Shown here in pieces: positions 55,910 to 64,000 of a stretch of 64,000 bases of DNA. The number at the start of each line of letters is the position of its first letter. Within the stretch, counting starts at the first letter, position 1. A model generated the notes under the pieces. That model made no database searches. It worked only from the letters and a program-made list of their open reading frames with translations, and had not been told where the DNA came from. A program made the translations under genes and the position numbers. Source of the DNA: Dryomyza anilis (lineage: Eukaryota; Arthropoda; Insecta; Diptera; Dryomyzidae); assembly GCA_951804985.1 (NCBI GenBank), contig OX638130.1, positions 7,240,791 through 7,304,790 on the forward strand, given 5' to 3'.

Positions 55910-56050
55910 GGACATGGCTAAACGGAATCGGGTAGTAATGCTGATCAAGAATATATACACTTTTCCATACCGGACACGCCTCCTAAGGGGCGTTACAATA
56001 TATGCACAAAGTTAATATACCCTGTACCTCACAGGTGTAGGGTATAAAAA
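55208..56050 (+). mobile_element. mini-me-like element with (GACA)n and terminal hairpin
   Basis: The right portion has AAGACGGACAGACAGACAGA continuing as about eleven GACA/GACG units (55865-55914), followed by a core CATGGCTAAACGGAATCGGG, TGATCAAGAATATATACAC, then ACACGCCTCCTAAGGGGCGT and an end stem-loop at 56017-56045 (ATACCCTGTACCTCACAGGT then GTAGGGTAT). This arrangement, GTCY-type microsatellite next to a conserved core and an ATACCCT hairpin end, is that of the mini-me family of flies; later work places such elements among Helitron-like sequences, which is uncertain. A remnant of the same end is at 40562. The left limit is approximate; 55208-55860 is AT-rich with GTCACATGGG repeated near 55284 and 55301. 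Confidence 0.7.
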
Positions 56051-56999
56051 TCTGAAAAATATAATTTTTTCTCACGAACCGACTTTTTTTTAGTGTAAAT
56101 TGTACCAGGATCGGAAACTGATCGTAAACTGATAATTGTATGCATTCCTGTTATTCAAAATTGTCGATATGGGTACCAAAATGCGTACTTTGAGGTACCG
56201 CTGAGAATTATTCACATCGACTTTCTCATCCAATAGAGCATTTTTAGGTAATGAGCACGACTATTTCTTGACTTTTTTCGATTTGAAATCATGATAATCT
56301 TTTGTCAGTCTAATGTATACCTTATCCCAAAATCCACTAGTTACATGACCAATATAATAAGGACATGATAATGACATCAATAAGTAGAAAATAAATTTCT
56401 ACTACGATTGTTGTGCGCTAAATTTCAAATTTGGTACCCCTACCATTACATATGGGTACTCAATGGGTACTCAAAAGAAAGTAAATTGTCCCATAATTAT
56501 AGATATTCAATTATTTTTAGTATTTTTCAACCCTGGTGACCGCTGGAATATTTTAAATGAGTAAAGCTTATAATCTTCATATTTTTAAATATTAAAAGAA
56601 ATATATAGATTGTTAATAGTCGAGATTTAGAACTCATAATTCTTACACAATTCCTTACTTCACATATATAAAGCTGCCCTTTTCAATATTTACCATGTGA
56701 CCTAACCTTTCTTACTGCTTAAAATTTGTTTTCAATTTGTTTCATTGAGTAATGTTTATAAATTCTACTTGCTAAGTAAATTTCATAATTTATTTAAGTT
56801 TCTTTTCTACAAAACAGAAAGTCCATGGCAAATAATGTTGTTGTGGACTTGTTTTTGTTTATGATTTCATTTCGAAGTTTTGTTTATTTGTTTTTTTTAG
56901 TTTTTTAAGTTTTTTTCTTTAAGTTTGTTTTTGTTTTTTGTTTTTTCTTGTTTTCGTTTTTTGAAGTCGCACAAATTGCATCCTAAAGAGCTGTTTATT
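56051..56999. other. Intron, moderate complexity
   Basis: Contains near 56165-56480 three spaced phrases with GGGTACCAAAA, TTTGGTACC and GGGTACTCAA, possibly a diverged repeat. No coding frame supported. Confidence 0.35.
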
Positions 57000-59900
57000 T
57001 GTTCAGAGTGAGGCGTGATTTTTAATTCAATTTGAAATTTTACAGTTGGAGTTTTTGGCGCGCTATATTTTAGCGGACGTTACTTTTTTTGCATAGCCTG
57101 CGCAAAAATAAAAATCACGTATTTGGCGAAAAGCACGATATATGCTAAAAAAAAACTGAAAACAAAATTATGTTTTAAATAAATTTTATATTATTTGGTC
57201 ATTAATTATTTGTTTATTGAAATATGATATTTGTTTTTAAAATTATAATTTTTATATTTACTTTTTTCTTAATTGTTTTTAATATTGTTATTTTTTTATT
57301 ATTTTTTTTGCAATATAATTTCCGTGCTTTTCATATATAAATTCGCTTTGTTAATTTAATATTTGTTTTAGATTTTAATATTTTTTATTTTAAATTTATT
57401 TATTATGCTACTTTTTCATTATTAATTTTTTATATTTCATATTCACTTTTTCACATATTTTCTACTAATTTAAGTCGATTTGACAGCTGATTTAACAATT
57501 TCAATAAAACAAAAAATAATCGCCAAAAGCCAAATAACGTTATTTTGCATTTTAATTAAAATTGCATCAAATTACTATCGAAACTAAAAAAAAAAATGTG
57601 CAAAATATTTAAGCATCAATTTGCATTCAATTCCAGTGAAATATAATATTTGCATAAACATTAATTTAATTGAATTTATTAGCTAATTAAATGTGAAAAT
57701 ACGCAGCATGATTTTATAAATTAATTAAAAATAAATTTTGTTATCAATTTATTGCTGATGCACAAAACAGATTAAAATACCTTTTAGCAGCGATTAATGT
57801 GCGGAATTTAAGTGCAAAAATAGAAAATTTGAAAAATATTTATTTTTATTTGAAAATTTTATATTTATTAAAAATCTCTTAAATTCCAAATATATATTAA
57901 ATTGCAATACCGAAGTGCTTCACTTAGCACATTTCAATTTACAATATTGCCATTTAATTTATTTATAAATTGATTTTCAAAACTCGAGTGCTAAAAAAAA
58001 AACAATCATCATGTTTAATATGTCTCATTTAAGAAAACATAAACGTCCTCATATTTCACCAAATACAAAACCCACTTAAGAATTTAATATTGCAAAATCT
58101 TTTATATTCTTCAAATATATTGTTCTTCGAAATCTTTGTCACTTAAAAACATAATTTATTGATTTTTAAGCCATCAATAGCTTTTTCAATGCACCTCCCC
58201 TGGCCACCCTTTTAACTACATTTTTGCTACTAAATCAAAATTTTACCGATATATCCGACATATATCGAACACAATAACAATTCATGCTCTATGTGGACAA
58301 TGTCCTTAATTCCTACATATTTTGTTTTGCAATTTTATTTTTCGTATTTTGTACTACCCTATACAAGTCGGCGCCAAAAGCATGAAGAAAACAACAAACA
58401 AACAAGGCATAAATAACATGAAAGTGTAGGGGAAAGAACAAAGAAAAAACTTTATAGTTGACGTCAAAAACTGGAGCAAATATACTAAGTAGTAAAAATG
58501 TTGCCAGCCAAATAGGGTACAATTTCTACAAAACATGGTAGGGTAAAAAAAACACAAATATTGATAGAGACATAGCATGTTGGATTTACTAATAAAAAAG
58601 AGGAGACATACCACTTTACTAACGCCGTAGAAGAAATGATGTAGGAAGTCTTGCAAATTGTTAAAAGTATGGGGAAAATTGTAGATATGAACGCAAGAAT
58701 TGTAGAAACTTGAACAATAGTAAAGCAGTTTAATATATGTGTGAAGCAAAACCATTATAAAAAGTTACTTGGTAGGAGGTTTTAGGGAGCTATAACTGGG
58801 CAGTGCCTTGGTTGGATGAACCTTTTAGTAGGCGACACATTGCCATAAAAAGGCGCCATGTTTTCTATAGGACATAGCCATGTTTCTATAGAAGCAGATA
58901 ATTTTTCTATAATGCAAATAATAGACAGAAACGGAATGAATTTCGTTATATATTAAAAATTTGCAAAGGTAGTCTATAGAAAATAAAAACGTGTTATTAG
59001 AAAACATGTTACACGTCGGCATAAAAAATAAATAATATATAATATAGGGCCATGTTTTATACAAGTTTTGCATAGTAGTTAAAACTAGTTTTTGCTAGCT
59101 GTCCACATTTAGTTCATTTTAATTTTTTTTTTATATTTTGGAAAATTGTCCTCCGTATCATCATCGTCGTCGTTGCATCATCATCGAAACATCAAAAAAT
59201 TGCAGCGGCATTGCAAAATATAAAAAATTGTCGTCACTTTATTTTATGCATAGTCAGCAGCAAAATGTGTCAGCAGCAATCAACGTTTAGTCTTAGGCAA
59301 AAAAAAAAGTGTAAAATAAATGTTTAAAGAGGTGGCAACACTATTTTGCTGCTGCTGCGGTTAAAAGTGCTGTGTATAGCACTTTTTTATATATATTTGG
59401 AAAAAACTAAATTTTCTCGCAAGTCAATGTTGCCATATTTATTGAGCGACAATTGCTGTTGGCAACCCTGCAAAAAATACTGTTAGGCCACGATTTTGTA
59501 CAATTTTGTTTGCCAACTACTGCGTGTGACAGTTTTTAATGTTTAAAGCAAATTTATTTAAAATATAAACACATGTAAATAATTAAATGGCGCCCAAAAA
59601 CTATGACAACATAAAATGTCAGCAACACCCACAAATTAAGCGCCAAAAATGCATTGAAAATTTGCAACTTTTGACCAACTTTATGCGGCATTTTCATAAC
59701 TAAAAATAATACTAAAAACAAAAAGGATAAAAGAAGTAAAAAACATGAAGCCCCTTCATACAGTTTCCGGTTTCCTTTGGTGCTGCGCTGTCAACAGCCA
59801 CATGAAAGCGATAGCAATATGCGATAAAAAAAGAAGAGGGACAGCGACTGTTGGCGCGAAAGATTGAGAGCCCTCAGTGCAAGCTATTCATTCAGACATG

Positions 59901-60419
59901 TGAGTGTGGTAATGAGTGAAAGGAGTGAGAGTGACTGGGAGTGAGGCGCTGCAAGGCACAGAAGACAACATTAATGAAAATAATAGTTGGGAGCCAGTGA
60001 GCGAAAGAGTTCCATGTCTAAAATGTTGGCTCGGCTGAAGTGGGTGTAGTGCCAAAAAAGAGTGAGTGAGGCAGTAACTTAGTTATGCCGCAAAGTGAAA
60101 GGAATTGGAGTGAAAATTGAAACTGACTAACTGGAGGCATATTTCCTACTGATGATGTTTATGATGAGGATGAGGACGATGTACACATGGTTGACGTACA
60201 GAAAGTTGGTAACACTGGCCAACGTGTCAACGAACTTTTTATAGTGAAAATGTGTTGCAAGTGATAATGATAAAATGAGGATGATGGAAATTATTATGAA
60301 AACAAAAGGGCATATAATATGTTTTTAATTAGTAATTATAATTTTTTTTTTAAATTAATTTTTTATTAAAAATTATTTTTTTTATAAAAAAAAAAAACAT
60401 GAAATGAAACTAGAAATAG
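57000..60419. other. Mainly single-copy intron, most complex stretch of the window
   Basis: No mobile element was recognised. The stretch 59100-60300 is the least repetitive region, with TCATCATCGTCGTCGTTGCA at about 59158, GCTGCTGCTGCGG at about 59350 and runs of GAGTGAG near 59905-60075. It is a candidate for conserved intronic enhancers. Minus-strand frames at 58313, 58354 and 58825 (69-133 codons) are hydrophobic; the 133-codon one (58354-58755) shows no domain and is not called. Confidence 0.4.
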
Positions 60420-61170
60420 AATTTTTAGTGAAAAATAAATTTTTAGTGAAAAACTGCCTTTTTAGAAAAACAATTTTTTTTTTAATAAAAAATTGAGTTT
60501 ATAATGAACATTTTAATTTTTAATAAAATTTACATAAATTTTAAATTTTAGAGAAAATTTGAATTTTTACTTATATTTTTAGTTAAAAATTTAATATTTA
60601 GTGAAAAACTGCATTTTTAGTGAAAAATTTGCATTTTTAGTAAAAAAATTAATTTTTAGTAAAAAATTTTATTTTTAGTGAAAAATTACTTTTTTAGTGA
60701 AAAATTTAATTTAGAGTGAAAATTTTAATTTATAGTAAAATATTTATTTTTAGTGAAAAATTTAATTTTAGTGAAAAATTAAATTTTTATTTGAAAAATT
60801 AATTTTTAGTGAAAAATTAAATTTTTAGTGAAATTTTAATATTTTCGTGAAAAATGTAAAATTGAATTTTTAGTGATTTTAAGTGAAAATTTGAATTTTT
60901 AGTGAAAATTTTAATTGTTAGTTAACATTTTTATTGTTAGTTAATATTTTAATTGTTAGTTAAAAATTTAAACGTTAGAAACAAATGTTCATTTTTAATG
61001 AAAAATTTAATTGAATGTGAAAAATTTAATTTTTAGTGAAAAATTTAATTTTTAGTGTAAATTTTAATTTTCGTAAAAAATTTTAATTTTAACGTAAAAT
61101 TTAATTTTTAGCGAAAATTAAATATTGGTGTAAAAATTTAAATGTTTGAGAAAAAATTCCATTTTTAGTT
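60420..61170. repeat. Diverged 19-bp satellite in inverted orientation
   Basis: Units such as TTTTTAGTGAAAAATTTAA recur about 25-30 times with many changes. The unit is the reverse complement of the 19-bp satellite at 17402-18590 (TTCAATTTTTCACTAAAAA). Unlike that array, spacing here is irregular and no run of identical copies is seen, so this one is older or no longer homogenised. Confidence 0.85.
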
Positions 61171-62499
61171 GCTAATCTAATTTTGAAATTCAGCTCGCAG
61201 TAAAAATACTAAAAATAAAAATAGTAGCAGAAATAGTCGTTAGAATTAGTAGTAGGTGCAGTTAGCAATGAGTGACAGCTCTGACATACAGCAAGATTGC
61301 AAAGTTTATTTGGTTTCCGGCTTGTGTTTTCTGCTACACAGAAAGTTAGCCTTACGACTCAGCCGACAACTCATCCTCAGTTATACGACATGCGTCATAT
61401 GACATAACGAACGTAACATTACAAAACGTCATGTTACTTGTATCTAGGAAGTGCTATAGTAATTGCACATATTGTAGTTGATATTGTAGTTGTTATGGTA
61501 CTTTGTCCTTTTTGTAGTTATTATAGTTTTTGTTGTTGTTGTGATAGTTATAGTTTTTCTGTCAGTGATAGTTATGGTTTTGTTGTAACCAGCGTTGTAC
61601 GCTGTCATGTTTCTGTTAAAATTTATGAAAGTGTTCTGAAATGTGGGTGGTTTTGTTTGTCTTGTCTGTGGTATAAATACTGGAAAAGTAATTTTAATTT
61701 AATATTGCTGTCATGTTTGTTCTGAATTTTGTGTCATGCGATATGCTAGAGCAGGCAGTTGTAATAAATTTTTAATAAAATGTGTTACTTAAATTTTAAA
61801 TTTTAAACTAAATAAACTGTTCTAGTTTTATTTTGATATAAATTGATGAATTTTAAAATTTGTTTAATTTATAATATTATTATTAATAGAAATACAACCT
61901 CTCAACAAATCTGTCGCATGCCATATTTTTTTTAAAAACTTTGAGTAAAATATTTTATTTGCATTGTCATGCATCTTTGCCTATTAAAACGCATAGCACT
62001 AACAATGTGAATATCAAAACTGAATGTCAACGGCATTATTTTGCATTCATTTAACATTTGGTATCAAAGACAATGGTTCAATGGTTCAACGCACACAAAA
62101 GGGCAAAAGTTCTAAATGCATAAAAAGTTCGATATCATAAAAAAAAAAACTTTTATAAAATCATTTATCAAATGAAAATGTTCAAATGTCAGGCAAATGG
62201 TGAGGCAAAAAAAAATTCAGCAGACAATCCCATAAATTTGCGTTGCTGCTTTTGTGACTAAAACAACTGAAAGATGCACAAGGTCTACATCTACTTCTAC
62301 TCTTCATCTTTAGTTGCCTCTTACAATTCGTCCTCTTTTTTTCTACTTCTAGTCACTTTAATTATGTGAAACATAGCTAGCTGTAGCTGCGCTAAATGTC
62401 AAAGAATCTTGTCGACGAGATATTTGCACAATTTCCCGGCGGCTTTAAGTGCCGCTCAGTGGTAGAAATATGTGACAATTTGCTAAGGGCACTAGTCTG
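61171..62499. other. Single-copy intron
   Basis: Higher complexity at 61200-61440, with CGTCATATGACATAACGAAC and TACAAAACGTCATGTTAC, two ATF/CREB-like TGACGT half-site phrases. The 95-codon plus frame at 61438 is valine/cysteine-rich from GTTATAGT repeats and not called. Confidence 0.4.
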
Positions 62500-63700
62500 C
62501 TTTAATTGCATCGATCTAACATGTACTGCTTTTATTTTCTCATACTACTTTTTCCTCCTCGTGCTGCTTTGTTTCTTATGCTTTGTGACAGCTCGTACTG
62601 CTTTGTACTTCCTCATACTGCTTTATATTTCTTCATGCCATCGACTTCACTGATCTTCTACGTACTTCTTTCAACAATTTTTGTACTGCTTTGTAAATTC
62701 TCGTACTGCTTTGTACTTTCATATTCTGCTGCTTAGTACTTCATCATACTGCTTTGTACTTTATCATACTGCTTTGTACTTCCTCTTACTGCTTTGTTTC
62801 TTCTACTTTGTAACTGCTCGTGCAGTACTGAATCAATATTCAATCTACTTCTTTCTACAACATGGTACTGTTTTCTACTTCTTCGTACTGTTTTGTTCCT
62901 TCTCATACTGTTTGATTTCTTCTGATTTGTGGCATCTAGTCCTACTTTGTACTTCGTCTTACTGATTTGCACTTCCTCATACTGCTTTGTATTTCCTCAT
63001 ACCATTCGACAGCATCGATATTTCACCTACTTGTTTCAACAACATGGTACTGTTTTGTACTTCCTCATACTGCTTTGTTCCTTCTCATACTAATTTGTTT
63101 CTTCTACTTTGTGGCAGCTTGTACTGCTTTATTATTCCTCATACTGCTTTGTACTTTCTGATATTGCTTTGTATTTGCACATGCCACCCGACTGCTTCGA
63201 TCTTTCACGCACTTCTTTCTACAACACGGTACTGCTTTGTACATTCTACAACTTCTTGTTTCTTCTGCTTTGTGCCATCGCGTACTGCTTTGTTTTTCCT
63301 CTTACTGATTTGTACTTTCTCATACTACTTTGTATTTCCCTATACTACCTGACTGTATCGATCTTCCACATACTTGTTTCTACAACATGGTACTGCTTTG
63401 TACTTGCTCGTACTGCTTTGTTCCTTCTCGTACTGTTTGATTTATTTTGCTTTTTGGCAGCTCCCACTGCTTTTTACTACACCTTTGTATTACCTTTGTA
63501 TTACCTTTTGCCACGCGACAGCATCGAGTCTATGCGTACTTCTTTCTGCAACATTGTACTGCTTTGTACATTCTCGTACTGCTGGTTTAATTTCGTACTG
63601 CTTTATTTCTGCTGCTTTGTGCCATATTCTACTGCTTTGTACTTTCACATACTGCTTTGCACTTCCTCATACCGCTTTTTATTTCTTCATTTTTACCCAC
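62500..63700. repeat. TACTGCTTTGT minisatellite with ~175-bp higher-order units
   Basis: The basic phrase CATACTGCTTTGTACTTCCT recurs every 15-22 bases. A longer unit starts with CTACTTCTTTCTACAACATG then GTACTG and recurs near 62672, 62850, 63028, 63207, 63369 and 63538, every 160-180 bases. A linking phrase GATCTTTCAC and GCATCGA precedes it each time. Open frames of up to 225 codons (63109-63786) exist because the repeat lacks stops in those frames; they shift between units and are not genes. Confidence 0.93.
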
Positions 63701-64000
63701 ACCCCTCCCTTTTGGTAGTACTTTGTCCTTTGTTCTTCAAAATTACCTCTTTTTGCACATTTGCTGTAAAATCAACAAGCTACTAACTCGCATGCGATAA
63801 TAATAATAATTTCAGAAATTTGTCCACGTTTTTGTTGTGATTAAAACGAAGTAAGGCCAATCGGCATCCAGTTTGTCAAGCCAACTGGCTGGCATTTAGT
63901 CTGTGTTATGCTGTTGTCTTCTATGCTGCAACATTGCACATAAAAGGGCATTTCTTCCAGTGCTGCTGCTTGCTTCATTCGATGCCTTGGAATGTTTGCT
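63701..64000. other. Single-copy sequence at window end
   Basis: Nothing recognised; GC rises slightly toward the end, with CTTCCAGTGCTGCTGCTTGC near 63954. No splice-flanked coding frame could be established before the edge. Confidence 0.35.

Larger units (their letters stand above)
5514..64000 (+). other. Long first coding intron (runs off the window)
   Basis: The interval starts with GTAAGT at 5514. No further exon with convincing coding character was found to the end of the window, apart from one weak candidate at 26896. The stretch is filled with tandem arrays, SINEs, inverted-repeat elements and AT-rich single-copy DNA. An intron of at least 58 kb is large but not exceptional for developmental or neuronal genes in repeat-rich flies. 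If the exon at 5114 is wrong, this is simply intergenic DNA. Confidence 0.6.

Noticed and set aside
58354..58755. 133-codon minus-strand frame
   Set aside because: Hydrophobic translation of A-rich DNA, overlapped by another frame, with no motif or promoter evidence.
63109..63786. 225-codon open frame, the longest in the window
   Set aside because: It lies wholly within the TACTGCTTTGT array. Overlapping frames are equally open, composition follows the repeat, and it has no domain, splice signals or start context worth calling.

Overview
This 64 kb window looks like the 5' part of one large gene from a repeat-rich fly genome, with almost all of it intron. The sequence is strongly AT-rich (roughly three quarters A+T by eye). 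Splice sites, start-codon context, a (GACA)n 'mini-me'-like element and tRNA-derived SINEs fit a higher dipteran, perhaps a calyptrate fly with a large genome. The organism is an inference. No prokaryotic signature was seen, and nearly all long open frames lie in repeats or low-complexity sequence.

Only one coding segment is well supported. An exon at about 5114-5513 (+) follows a good 3' splice site and carries a 336-nt leader with no ATG. It then has a start codon in good fly context, 21 codons of signal peptide, and a GTAAGT donor in phase 1. The remaining window (5514-64000) is then at least 58 kb of first coding intron. A second, weak exon-like patch at 26896-26975 is phase-compatible and GC-rich, but unproven.

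The rest is a mosaic of tandem arrays and mobile elements. Arrays: a TCTAGATAC array (2480-5035), a 133-bp triplicate (6538-6936), a ~90-bp hairpin-rich array (15270-16100), a 19-bp satellite (17402-18590) with an inverted diverged relative at 60420-61170, a ~145-bp array (19640-21660), a ~150-bp array (22420-23880), a TTCGTTAAGTTT array (24830-26700), a 10-bp GGGATAGTAT array (33650-35860), a 20-bp array enclosed by inverted repeats (38146-39557), a ~130-bp array (41425-42095), a ~110-bp array (52240-54050), and a ~175-bp higher-order array of TACTGCTTTGT (62500-63700).

Mobile elements: six tRNA-derived SINEs (several with exact target-site duplications), one solo LTR on the minus strand (48778-49310), and several families of non-autonomous inverted-repeat elements. 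One of these families shows a copy nested inside another copy of itself (3090-3829). There is also a ~1 kb foldback containing two palindromes (20344-21365), and several near-perfect hairpins. Elements often sit inside tandem arrays, and arrays often contain element ends, so the intron records repeated insertion followed by local duplication. Stretches with no clear repeat (for example 16.1-17.4, 18.6-19.6, 26.7-30.1, 35.9-37.1, 57-60.4 and 61.2-62.5 kb) are where intronic enhancers or unannotated exons would most plausibly lie.
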